This document shows, in pieces, positions 7,948-15,921 of a stretch of DNA of 36,517 nucleotides. Within the stretch, counting starts at the first letter, position 1. The number at the start of each line of letters is the position of its first letter. The notes under the pieces are model-generated. The model saw nothing but the letters and a program-made list of their open reading frames with translations. It had not been told where the DNA came from and did no database searches. Source of the DNA: JAITWN01 sp964581365. GTDB taxonomy: Bacteria; Pseudomonadota; Gammaproteobacteria; SZUA-140. Location: assembly GCA_964581365.1 (NCBI GenBank), contig CAZOOF010000018.1:1-36517 (forward strand), written 5' to 3'. Both the position numbers and the translations under genes were made by a program.

Positions 7948-8772
7948 CTACTGCCTGATTTCGATTCTGCCTTCTTCGCGCAGCTCGCTGATGTAGCGGG
8001 CAATGCTGCGGTTGGCCAGCTGGCGCTGCAGATCGTCCCGGACTTCCTCGAGCGGCGGCACGGGAACGATGCGCGTCTCTTCGAGGCGCAGTACATGCCA
8101 GCCGAAGTCACTTCTGACCGGCTCCTTCGCGTAGCTGCCGGGGCGCAGACCGGCAGCGGACTCGCGCAGAGCGGGGGAGAGCTGATCGGCGCTGATCCAG
8201 CCGATTTCCCCACCCTGAGCCGCGGTGGAGTCGATCGACTTCTCCCGGGCCAGTTCCGCGAACGGCTTCCCGGCGCCAAGCGTCTTGATCACCTCGCGTG
8301 CCGCATCCTCATCGGCCGTGAGGATGTGGCTCAGCCGGTATTCCCGCACCGGTTTGAGTTCACGATAGGCTTTCTCGATTTCATCCTGGGCGACCGGAGT
8401 CTGCAGCAGCTGGCTGAAGGCGTAACGCGCGACGATGTTGCGGCGGTGATTCTCCACGGCGTTGATCACCTCGGGCGCCTCGTCCCAGCCCTTCTTTACC
8501 GCATCCTGAAATACCAGTTCACGGTTGATGTACTCCGAAAACAGCGTGTTCATCTGCTGTTGATTGAGATTGACCTGGCGCTCTCCGATGCGCGTGCTGA
8601 CAAAGGCGTTGAAGTCGCCAAGCGTGAGTTCCTTGCCGTTCACCACGGCGATGACTCTCTCGCCCGGCTCGTCCGCGTTTGCGCCAGCGGCCATTGCAGG
8701 GAAAGGGCTTGTGAGGAAAATCACCAAAACAGCAAAGAGATAGCGGCGTAACATGATGTCGCGGTCGAACAT
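7948..8772 (-). CDS. Periplasmic parvulin-type peptidyl-prolyl isomerase
   Basis: A 274-residue exported foldase. A signal peptide (hydrophobic LFAVLVIFL, cleavage near AMA/AG at residue 28) is followed by a SurA-like N-terminal helical region (VNGKELTLGDFNAFV, YINRELVFQDAVKKGW). One parvulin/PpiC domain follows, at about residues 140-240 (YRLSHILTADED, GGEIGWISADQLSPAL, FGWHVLRLEE). Start choice: the ATG at 8772 has GAGGA at good spacing, whereas the ATG at 8754 lacks a binding site. The pairing with yciI and yciB is common in beta- and gammaproteobacteria. It probably assists folding of outer-membrane or secreted proteins. Confidence 0.9.
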   Translation of the reverse strand: MFDRDIMLRRYLFAVLVIFLTSPFPAMAAGANADEPGERVIAVVNGKELTLGDFNAFVSTRIGERQVNLNQQQMNTLFSEYINRELVFQDAVKKGWDEAPEVINAVENHRRNIVARYAFSQLLQTPVAQDEIEKAYRELKPVREYRLSHILTADEDAAREVIKTLGAGKPFAELAREKSIDSTAAQGGEIGWISADQLSPALRESAAGLRPGSYAKEPVRSDFGWHVLRLEETRIVPVPPLEEVRDDLQRQLANRSIARYISELREEGRIEIRQ

Positions 8773-8854
8773 GTCAGTCCTCGAATTCAAATTGTAGGCA
8801 CCCAAGGGCTCTGGCGCTGGAACCCGTGTTCGCGACCATCGCTGTATCGGCCCA

Positions 8855-9154
8855 TCAAGGCAGCGTCTTCAGGAACGGCTTGACCGTCACCTTCCTGTAG
8901 ACACCGTATCTGCAAAAAGGGTCCGCTGCGGCCCATTGTTCAGCATCTTCCAGGGAGGAAAATTCCGCGATGATGAGGCTGCCGCTGAAGCCTGCCTCGC
9001 CGGGCTCGGGGCTGTCGATCGCGGGGCAGGGGCCGGCGAGGAGCAGGCGTCCCTGTGCCTTGAGTTCATTAAGGCGTTCGAGGTGCGCGGGACGGTGTTC
9101 ACGGCGAGCCTGCAGCGAGTTCTCCGCATCCTCGCAGTAGAATACGTAGATCAT
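8855..9154 (-). CDS. yciI: YciI family protein
   Basis: A 99-residue ferredoxin-like-fold protein that closely follows E. coli YciI in order and motifs: RPAHLERL, then LLLAGPCPAIDS, then GSLIIAEFSSLEDAEQWAAADPF, then KVTVKPFLK. The conserved His and Asp that form the putative active site are present. The biochemical role of YciI is not settled. It overlaps yciB by 4 nt (ATGA), so the pair is co-translated. Confidence 0.93.
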   Translation of the reverse strand: MIYVFYCEDAENSLQARREHRPAHLERLNELKAQGRLLLAGPCPAIDSPEPGEAGFSGSLIIAEFSSLEDAEQWAAADPFCRYGVYRKVTVKPFLKTLP

Positions 9155-9711
9155 TCTGTGCCCTTGTCCGAATTCTCACCGGTCTTGACGTGCCGCATGA
9201 GATAGATCGATTGCAGCAGCACGAATGCGAGCGTCAGGCCGAGGATTCCGAACAGCTTGAAGTCCACCCAGATTTCGGTGGAGAAATTATACACAACCCA
9301 CAGATTGATCGCGCCAACCGCCAGAAAGAACAGGCCCCAGGCAAGGTTGAGTCGGGTCCATACCGGCGGCGGGAGTTCGATATTCTTTTCCAGTATGCGC
9401 TGCATCAGCAGGCGTTTACCGATAAAATGGCTGCCCAGGAACACCGCCGCGAACAGCCAGTTGACCACGGTCGGTTTCCACTTGATGAATGTTTCATCGT
9501 GCAGCAGCAGGGTGGCGCCACCGAACACGATGAGCAGGCCGAGCGTTATCAGGTGCATGGACTCGAGCCGGCGCTGACGCAACCATACCAGTCCGACCTG
9601 GATCACTCCCGCGACGATGGCGACGCCGGTGGCGATGTAGATATCCCCTCCGGTTGCCTTGAAAGCGATGAAGAACAGCAGGACCGGGAATAGATCGAAG
9701 AGAAGCTTCAC
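9151..9711 (-). CDS. yciB: Inner-membrane septation/envelope-spanning protein YciB (IspZ)
   Basis: A 186-residue integral membrane protein with about five hydrophobic segments, opening with the family signature MKLLFDLFPVLLFFIAFK. It continues with HDETFIKWKPTVVNWLFA and NLAWGLFFLAVGAINLWV, and ends with a charged cytoplasmic tail after LMRHVKTGEN. YciB is linked to cell-envelope synthesis and septation. It is divergent from rnm, with about 60 bp between likely starts, and overlaps yciI. Confidence 0.95.
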   Translation of the reverse strand: MKLLFDLFPVLLFFIAFKATGGDIYIATGVAIVAGVIQVGLVWLRQRRLESMHLITLGLLIVFGGATLLLHDETFIKWKPTVVNWLFAAVFLGSHFIGKRLLMQRILEKNIELPPPVWTRLNLAWGLFFLAVGAINLWVVYNFSTEIWVDFKLFGILGLTLAFVLLQSIYLMRHVKTGENSDKGTE

Positions 9712-9773
9712 AGGCCGTGTCCGGGAAGGCTGATGCGGATTGGCATATCGAGAGACTGAATACCTGGATTCCG

Positions 9774-10628
9774 ATGAACAGGCACGAACATTCCATCCCG
9801 CTCCGGGTCGATCTGCACAGTCATTCGAACTGCTCGGATGGCGTGTTGTCGCCTTCGGCGCTGGTCGAACGGGCTGCGGCGCAGGGAGTCGGACTGCTCG
9901 CGATCACCGATCATGATACCACGGCCGGCGTAGCGGAAGCCCGGGCAGCCGCACAGCGTCTCGGGCTGAGGCTGATCGCCGGCGTCGAGATCTCGGTGAG
10001 CTGGCGCGGTCAGGTACTCCATGTGCTCGGACTCGATGTCGATCCCGAACATCCCGGACTCGCCGCCGGCCTGCGTGGGCTCGAGCAAATGCGCGTCGAT
10101 CGCGCCGAACGCATGGCGGCCAAGCTCGAGCGGGCGGGCGTCAGCGGCGCGCTCGAAGGCGCGCGGACTCAGGCCGGGGACACGGTGCCGGGACGCAGCC
10201 ATTTCGCGCGCTTCCTGGTCGAAGCCGGCCACGCCCGTAATATCGAGCGCGCCTTCAAACGCTATCTGGTGCGGGGCGCTTCCTGTTATGTCGCCTGTCA
10301 GTGGGCGACGCTGGAAGAGGCGCTGGACTGGATTGTGGGCGCCGGCGGTCGGGCGGTGCTGGCGCATCCCGCGCGCTACCGCATGAGCCGGACCGCGCTC
10401 CGGCGCACCCTCGATGCATTCAGTGAAGCTGGAGGCGCGGGGCTGGAGGTCATCTCGGGGAATCAGGCCCCGGAAGTGACCGCGACGCTCGCGGCGCATG
10501 CGCGGGATTTCGGGCTGCTCGCATCGAGCGGTTCGGATTTCCACATTCCAGGCGCCGGGCCGGAGCTCGGCCGGCTGGCGCCGCTGCCCGCCGGTTGCAC
10601 TCCGGTGTGGCTGGACTGGGCGGCCTGA
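9774..10628 (+). CDS. rnm: PHP-domain 5'-3' exoribonuclease (RNase AM, YciV)
   Basis: A 284-residue PHP phosphoesterase matching YciV/RNase AM, which matures the 5' end of 23S and other rRNAs in E. coli. Metal-binding motifs are all present: DLHSHSNCSDG, ITDHDTT, GVEIS, HFARFLVEAG, LAHPARY and SGSDFHIPG. The ATG at 9774 is taken as the start because the PHP domain begins only nine residues later; a GTG at 9717 would add 19 residues of no clear relation. Gene order with yciB/yciI and yciO supports the assignment. Older annotations call this gene trpH. Confidence 0.92.
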   Translation: MNRHEHSIPLRVDLHSHSNCSDGVLSPSALVERAAAQGVGLLAITDHDTTAGVAEARAAAQRLGLRLIAGVEISVSWRGQVLHVLGLDVDPEHPGLAAGLRGLEQMRVDRAERMAAKLERAGVSGALEGARTQAGDTVPGRSHFARFLVEAGHARNIERAFKRYLVRGASCYVACQWATLEEALDWIVGAGGRAVLAHPARYRMSRTALRRTLDAFSEAGGAGLEVISGNQAPEVTATLAAHARDFGLLASSGSDFHIPGAGPELGRLAPLPAGCTPVWLDWAA

Positions 10629-10641
10629 AAGGAGTCGATCG

Positions 10642-11265
10642 ATGCAGTACTTCGAGGTACATCCGGATAATCCGCAGCGGCGCCTGATGTCCCAGGCGGC
10701 CGATATCCTGCGGCGGGGAGGGGTGATCGCCTATCCCACCGATTCCTGCTACGCGCTCGGTTGCCTGATCGGCGAGAAAGAGCCGATGGAGCGCATCCTG
10801 CGTCTGCGTCAGCTACCGCCCGATCACAATTTCACGCTGATCTGCCGCGACCTCTCCGATATCGCCAACTATGCCCAGGTCGACAATCAGGCCTATCGTC
10901 TGCTCAGGTCGCTCACCCCCGGCCCGTACACTTTCATCCTCGGCGCCTCCCGCGAAGTGCCGCGGCGGCTGCAGAATCCGAAGCGTCGTACCATCGGTCT
11001 GCGTGTCCCCGATCACCCGGTGGTGAATCTGCTGCTAGAGCTGCTTGGTGAGCCGCTGATCAGCGTGACCCTGATCGAGCCCGGCGCCGATCTGCCGCTT
11101 ACCGACCCTGAGGAAATCCGCGAGACTCTGCAGCGCCAGGTCGATCTGTTCATCGATGGCGGCGCCTGCGGACATGAGCCGACGACGATCATCGATCTGA
11201 CCGGCCCGGCACCGGTCGTGCTGCGTGAAGGCAAGGGAGACGTCTCCTTCCTGGTGTCGAAGTGA
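10642..11265 (+). CDS. yciO: YciO, Sua5/YrdC-like protein
   Basis: A 207-residue Sua5/YrdC-fold protein resembling E. coli YciO closely: YFEVHPDNPQRRL at the N-terminus, GGVIAYPTDSCYALGC, NFTLICRDLSD, TPGPYTFIL and TTIIDLTGPAPVVLREG. Family members bind double-stranded RNA and ATP. YrdC makes threonylcarbamoyl-AMP for t6A, while YciO's own role is uncertain. AAAGGAG lies 8 nt before the ATG. It starts 13 nt after rnm. Confidence 0.93.
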   Translation: MQYFEVHPDNPQRRLMSQAADILRRGGVIAYPTDSCYALGCLIGEKEPMERILRLRQLPPDHNFTLICRDLSDIANYAQVDNQAYRLLRSLTPGPYTFILGASREVPRRLQNPKRRTIGLRVPDHPVVNLLLELLGEPLISVTLIEPGADLPLTDPEEIRETLQRQVDLFIDGGACGHEPTTIIDLTGPAPVVLREGKGDVSFLVSK

Positions 11266-11302
11266 GCGGGCCGGGGCGTCGTGACGGCCGGACGGCCGGC
11301 CG

Positions 11303-11992
11303 GTGAGCTTGGTCGAGCTGGTCGCGATCTGGATGCTGCCCGTGGTCTTCGGGATCACGGTTCATGAGGTCGCGCACGGATGGATGGCCCTGCGGCTCGG
11401 TGACCGTACCGCACAGATGCTGGGCCGACTCACCCTCAATCCGATCCGGCATATCGACCCGGTGGGGACGATCCTGGTGCCGGCGGTGCTGTTGATGCTC
11501 GGCGGCTTCGTGTTCGGCTGGGCCAAGCCGGTGCCGGTGACCTGGGAGAATCTGCGCCGTCCGCAGCGCGACATGGCGCTGGTGGCGCTGGCTGGACCGC
11601 TGGCAAACGTGCTGATGGCCGTCATCTGGCTGATCGTGCTGCTGTCCGGCATCGCGCTGCAGGATTCAGCCTCGACCCAGGCGTTCGCTCGCGGCATGGT
11701 GTACATGGCCACGGCCGGGATCCTGATCAATACGGTGCTCATGGTCCTCAATCTGCTGCCGGTGCCGCCGCTGGATGGCAGCCGGGTGGTGGCGGCGCTG
11801 CTGCCGCGTCGGCTGCGTGCCGGGTACTCGCGGATCGAGCCGTTCGGATTGCTGATTCTGGTGCTGCTGATTGCCACCGGATTGCTTGGGCCGGTGATGC
11901 GTCCCCTGATGTGGGGATTCTTTGAGATACTGTTCTCCTTCAGCGATACGGGTCTGAGATACTTCCTGTGGGCGATGCAGGTGGTGAGCTGA
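11303..11992 (+). CDS. Site-2 protease family zinc metalloprotease (M50)
   Basis: A 229-residue polytopic membrane protease. The zinc site is HEVAH (H21, E22, H25) in the first membrane helix, with the third ligand D158 in NLLPVPPLDGSRV. This is the short FtsH-independent M50 type with no PDZ or CBS domain. The start codon is GTG; no good ribosome binding site is visible, and the 37-bp gap after yciO suggests co-transcription. Substrates are unknown. Position between yciO and trpS/scpA is typical in Gammaproteobacteria. Confidence 0.9.
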   Translation: MSLVELVAIWMLPVVFGITVHEVAHGWMALRLGDRTAQMLGRLTLNPIRHIDPVGTILVPAVLLMLGGFVFGWAKPVPVTWENLRRPQRDMALVALAGPLANVLMAVIWLIVLLSGIALQDSASTQAFARGMVYMATAGILINTVLMVLNLLPVPPLDGSRVVAALLPRRLRAGYSRIEPFGLLILVLLIATGLLGPVMRPLMWGFFEILFSFSDTGLRYFLWAMQVVS

Positions 11993-12045
11993 GCTTGAAG
12001 GCGTTTCGGGTGTGTCGTTTAACTTACTGATATGAAGTGAAAAGG

Positions 12046-13266
12046 ATGGTGGATGTGATCCATTCCGACAGACAGCGGGTGCTCTCCGGCATGCGGCCCA
12101 CCGGCGCTCTGCATCTGGGGCACTATCATGGGGTGCTGAAGAACTGGCTGACCATGCAGCATGAGTACGACTGCTTCTTCTTCGTCGCCGACTGGCATGC
12201 GCTTACCACGGAGTACGAGAATCAGTCCGTCATCGGTGATGCCACCAGGAATATGGTGATCGACTGGCTGGCCGTCGGCATCGATCCGTCCAGGGCGACC
12301 CTGTTCGTGCAGTCGCAGGTACCCGAGCACGCCGAGCTGCACCTGCTGCTGTCCATGATCACGCCTCTGGGCTGGCTCGAGCGAGTCCCCACCTACAAGG
12401 ACCAGCAGGAGAAACTGCGGGAGAAGGACCTCGGCACCTACGGCTTCCTGGGCTATCCGCTGCTGCAGAGCGCAGACATCCTGATCTACAAGGCCGGCCT
12501 GGTGCCGGTGGGAGAGGATCAGGTGGCCCATGTGGAGCTCACCCGCGAGGTGGCGCGGCGCTTCAATCACCTCTATGGCCGGGAGGCCGACTTCGTGTCG
12601 CGGGCAAAAGCCGTGCTCGCCGGCATCGAGGCGGGCAAGGCAAGCAAATACAATGAGCTGCGCCAAGCTTATCAGGAAAAGGGTGATCACGAGGCGCTCG
12701 GTGAGGGGCGGCTGCTGGTCGCCGGACTGCAGGTGAGCGAAGAGGATCGCGAACGCCTGGCGGGTTACCTCGAGGGCGAGTCGCGCATTATCCTGCCCGA
12801 GCCGCGCGCCGTGCTCACGCCAATGGCCAAGATGCCGGGGCTCGATGGACAGAAAATGTCCAAATCCTATGGCAATACCATCGGTCTGCGCGAGGACCCC
12901 GACAGCATCACCCGTAAGATAAAGACCATGCCCACCGACCCGGCGCGGGTGCGGCGCACCGATCCCGGCGAGCCGACCAAGTGCCCGGTCTGGCCCCTGC
13001 ACGAGGTTTACTCCGATGAGGACACCAAAGAATGGGTGCTTGCCGGGTGCCGCGGCGCGACTATCGGCTGCATCGAGTGCAAGCAGCGCGTGATCGACCG
13101 GGTGATCGCCGAGGTCAGCCCGATCGCCGAGCGTGCCCGGGAGCTGGAGAACGACCCCGCCCATGTGCGCGAAGTGATGCGTCAGGGCGCGGAGCGGGCG
13201 AGGGCGGTGGCAGGCGAAACCATGGAAGAAGTGCGTCGGGCGGTCGGATTAGTTGGTATCATCTAG
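12046..13266 (+). CDS. trpS: Tryptophanyl-tRNA synthetase, long form with four conserved cysteines
   Basis: Class I TrpRS (406 residues from this ATG) charging tRNA-Trp. The HIGH-type motif is LHLGHY and the KMSKS motif is KMSKSYGN. It belongs to the long type (RVLSGMRPTGALHLGHYHG) with an extra segment of about 60 residues before KMSKS. The C-terminal part has C313, C335, C342 and C345, spaced C-x21-C-x6-C-x2-C, close to the [4Fe-4S] site of Thermotoga TrpRS. Start is uncertain: GTG at 12037, ATG at 12046 and GTG at 12055 are all in frame, and AAAAGG (12040-12045) fits best with GTG 12055. Confidence 0.95.
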   Translation: MVDVIHSDRQRVLSGMRPTGALHLGHYHGVLKNWLTMQHEYDCFFFVADWHALTTEYENQSVIGDATRNMVIDWLAVGIDPSRATLFVQSQVPEHAELHLLLSMITPLGWLERVPTYKDQQEKLREKDLGTYGFLGYPLLQSADILIYKAGLVPVGEDQVAHVELTREVARRFNHLYGREADFVSRAKAVLAGIEAGKASKYNELRQAYQEKGDHEALGEGRLLVAGLQVSEEDRERLAGYLEGESRIILPEPRAVLTPMAKMPGLDGQKMSKSYGNTIGLREDPDSITRKIKTMPTDPARVRRTDPGEPTKCPVWPLHEVYSDEDTKEWVLAGCRGATIGCIECKQRVIDRVIAEVSPIAERARELENDPAHVREVMRQGAERARAVAGETMEEVRRAVGLVGII

Positions 13267-13270
13267 CGCC

Positions 13271-14107
13271 ATGAGTGAGACGCCAAGCATCGGAGACGAC
13301 TCGGTCCCCCGTCAACAGGTCATGCCGTGTGCCCTGGTGCAGGGCAGACAGATGATGCCGCCGCAGGATCTTTACATCCCGCCGCACGCGCTCGAGGTCT
13401 TTCTCGAGGCTTTCGAGGGGCCGCTCGATCTGCTGCTCTATCTGATCAAGCGCAACAACCTCGACATTCTCGATATTCCGATCGCCGAGATCACGCGCCA
13501 GTACATGCAGTACATCGAGCTGATGCAGGACATGCGCCTGGAGCTCGCCGCGGAGTATCTGGTGATGGCGGCCATGCTGGCCGAGATCAAGTCGCGGCTG
13601 CTGCTGCCCCGTCCCGCGACGGTGGAAGAGGAAGATGATCCGCGCGCGGAGCTGGTGCGCCGGCTGCAGGAATACGAGCGCTTCAAACAGGCCGCCTCCG
13701 ATCTCGACCAGCTGCCGCGCATGGAGCGCGATACCTGGCCGGTGGACGTGGCCGCGCCCGAGACGCGGGTGGTCAAGATGCCGCCGCCAGTCGACCTGCG
13801 CGAGATCCTGATCGCGTTCCAGGAAGTGATGATGCGGGCGGAGATGTACAGTCATCACCAGGTCACCCTGGAACCGCTGTCGGTGCGCGAGCGCATGACC
13901 AGCATCCTCCAGCAGGTCGACACCGAGCAGTTCACCAGTTTCGGGTCCTTGTTCACGATCGAAGAGGGGCGGCGAGGCGTAGTGGTCACCCTGCTGGCGA
14001 TTCTGGAGCTGGTGAAGGAATCGCTGATCGAGATGATCCAGAACGAGGCTTTCGGCCCGATTTACGTGAAGGCACCACAGCATGTCAATGAATCAGCCGC
14101 CACTTAA
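13271..14107 (+). CDS. scpA: Segregation and condensation protein A (kleisin)
   Basis: A 278-residue ScpA kleisin that bridges the SMC heads. The typical N-terminal domain is LEAFEGPLDLLLYLIKRNNLDILDIPIAEITRQYM and ELAAEYLVMAAMLAEIKSRLLLP. The C-terminal winged helix includes the segments FTSFGSLF and VVTLLAILELVKESLIEMIQ. The first 45 residues precede the conserved domain, so a later start is possible; the ATG at 13271 lies 5 nt after the trpS stop. It overlaps scpB by 26 nt. Confidence 0.94.
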   Translation: MSETPSIGDDSVPRQQVMPCALVQGRQMMPPQDLYIPPHALEVFLEAFEGPLDLLLYLIKRNNLDILDIPIAEITRQYMQYIELMQDMRLELAAEYLVMAAMLAEIKSRLLLPRPATVEEEDDPRAELVRRLQEYERFKQAASDLDQLPRMERDTWPVDVAAPETRVVKMPPPVDLREILIAFQEVMMRAEMYSHHQVTLEPLSVRERMTSILQQVDTEQFTSFGSLFTIEEGRRGVVVTLLAILELVKESLIEMIQNEAFGPIYVKAPQHVNESAAT

Positions 14108-14954
14108 GGCCATCATCGAGGCCGCGCTGCTCAACGCCGGACATCCGCTCGGCATCGAACGACTGCAGGCACTCTTCCCTGACGATGAGCGCCCGGAGAG
14201 CGATGCAGTGAAGGCGGCGCTCGATGAGCTCGCCGCGGACTGGGAAGGGCGTTCGGTCGAGCTGAAGCAGGTGGCCAGTGGCTGGCGCTTCCAGGTGCGT
14301 TCCGAGTTCGCGCCGTGGATCGGCCGGCTGTCCGAGGAACGTCAGCCGCGCTATTCCCGCGCGCTCCTCGAGACGTTGGCGCTGATCGTTTACCGTCAGC
14401 CGATCACGCGCGCCGGCATCGAAGAGATCCGGGGCGTCAGCGTCAGTTCGCAGATCATCCGCACACTGCTCGAGCGCGAATGGATCCGGGTGGTGGGGCA
14501 TCGCGACGTGCCTGGCCGGCCCGCCCTGTATGGCACCACCAAGAAGTTTCTCGACTATTTCAATCTGCGCAGCCTGAGCGAACTGCCCCCGCTGGCCGAG
14601 ATCAAGCCGCTCGACCAGCTTCAGGCCGATCTCGGTTTCCCCGAGGAAAGCAGTGCGGAGGACAGCACCGGTGAGGATGGCGCTGGCGAAGCCGCCACCA
14701 GCGTGGTGGTCTCGATCGCCCGCGACGGCGAGCCGACGGACGCTGACGCCAGCGATAATGTCGAGGCCGAAGGTGCCGGAGCCGAAGATGGCGAGGTGTC
14801 CAGGCCGGATGCGGACGCGACCGAGGCCGCGGTGATCGGGGACGGCGGAGAAGAGCATGCCGTCACCGACGCGGAAAGCGCTTTGGCAGAAGATGATGAA
14901 GGCAAGGGCCCAGGCGTAGAGGAGCGTCGCGTCACCGCGACTGACCCGGCGTGA
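14082..14954 (+). CDS. scpB: Segregation and condensation protein B with long acidic tail
   Basis: ScpB (290 residues) dimerises and binds ScpA within the SMC condensin. Two winged-helix domains occupy about residues 8-175 (IIEAALLNAGHPLGIERLQ, SRALLETLALIVYRQPITRAGIEEIRGV, GRPALYGTTKKFLDYFNL). From about 188 to the end lies a low-complexity tail rich in Asp, Glu and Ala that has no known function and is absent from short ScpBs. The ATG at 14082 overlaps scpA, with a second ATG two codons later. The stop overlaps rluB by 4 nt. Confidence 0.94.
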   Translation: MSMNQPPLKAIIEAALLNAGHPLGIERLQALFPDDERPESDAVKAALDELAADWEGRSVELKQVASGWRFQVRSEFAPWIGRLSEERQPRYSRALLETLALIVYRQPITRAGIEEIRGVSVSSQIIRTLLEREWIRVVGHRDVPGRPALYGTTKKFLDYFNLRSLSELPPLAEIKPLDQLQADLGFPEESSAEDSTGEDGAGEAATSVVVSIARDGEPTDADASDNVEAEGAGAEDGEVSRPDADATEAAVIGDGGEEHAVTDAESALAEDDEGKGPGVEERRVTATDPA

Positions 14955-15802
14955 GCGCGGCCAGGCGTTCACCTTCGCGCGGCGGTTCCGGCCGCGCGCG
15001 CCGGGGAGCATCCAGTCAGCGCAAAGCGGCACAGCCGGCGGCGCCCGCCACCGCGCCTGCGGCGCCGTCCGCCCCCGAACGCGTGCAGAAATTTCTCGCC
15101 CGTCTGGGGCATGGCTCGCGTCGCCAGATCGAAGAGTGGATCCGTGCCGGCCGCATTCAGATCAACGGCCGTGACGCTGTGCTCGGCGATACGGTGACTG
15201 CGGAGGATGTGATCACGGTCGATGGCCGGCGCGTGATCGCCGCGGCGACGCCGTCCTGCCGCGTTCTTCTCTATAACAAGCCGGAAGGCGAAATCTGCAC
15301 CCGCTCCGATCCCGAGGGCAGGCCCAGCATCTTCGACCGCTTGCCGTCGCCGGGTGGTCAGCGCTGGGTGTCGGTCGGACGGCTCGACGTCAACACCAGC
15401 GGCCTGCTGCTGCTCACCACGGATGGCGATCTCGCCAATCGACTGATGCACCCTTCGGGCGGAATCGATCGTGAGTACCTGGTGCGGGTACTGGGCGAGG
15501 TGACGCCGGAAATACTCGAACGCCTGCGCACCGGCGTGGAGCTCGAAGACGGACCCGCAGCCTTCGAACGGGTCTACGAGATCGGCGGCCGCGGCAGCAA
15601 CCGCTGGTACGGCGCCGTGCTGCGCGAAGGACGCAAGCGCGAAGTGCGCCGTCTGTGGGAGGCGGTCGGTGTTCGCGTGAGCCGGCTCAAGCGTATCCGC
15701 TTCGGTCCCATCAGTCTGCCTTCCCACCTTCGGCGCGGACAGTTCATGGAACTGGACGAGGCCACGATCTCCTCCTTGCGTGAAGCGGTGGCGCGTCGCT
15801 GA
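14951..15802 (+). CDS. rluB: 23S rRNA pseudouridine synthase B (RluB family)
   Basis: A 283-residue RsuA-family pseudouridine synthase, expected to modify helix 89 of 23S rRNA (U2605 in E. coli). A basic, Ala/Pro-rich leader of about 45 residues precedes an S4 RNA-binding domain (ERVQKFLARLGHGSRRQIEEWI, GRIQINGRD). The catalytic domain carries the Asp in GRLDVNTSGLLLLTTDGDL, then REGRKREVRRLWEAVGV. The GTG start overlaps the scpB stop by 4 nt. RluB is preferred over RluE/RluF because of the scpAB-rluB order. Confidence 0.92.
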   Translation: MSAARRSPSRGGSGRARRGASSQRKAAQPAAPATAPAAPSAPERVQKFLARLGHGSRRQIEEWIRAGRIQINGRDAVLGDTVTAEDVITVDGRRVIAAATPSCRVLLYNKPEGEICTRSDPEGRPSIFDRLPSPGGQRWVSVGRLDVNTSGLLLLTTDGDLANRLMHPSGGIDREYLVRVLGEVTPEILERLRTGVELEDGPAAFERVYEIGGRGSNRWYGAVLREGRKREVRRLWEAVGVRVSRLKRIRFGPISLPSHLRRGQFMELDEATISSLREAVARR

Positions 15803-15921
15803 ATCGATGGCGCGCATCCCGCTGGGACTGAAAGCGATGCGCGGTCAGGGCATGTTGGCAGCCGCCGCGAAGTGACGCGGGAGGTGAACCCGGTCACGCT
15901 TGTGTGGTTAAATGCCCAGTC

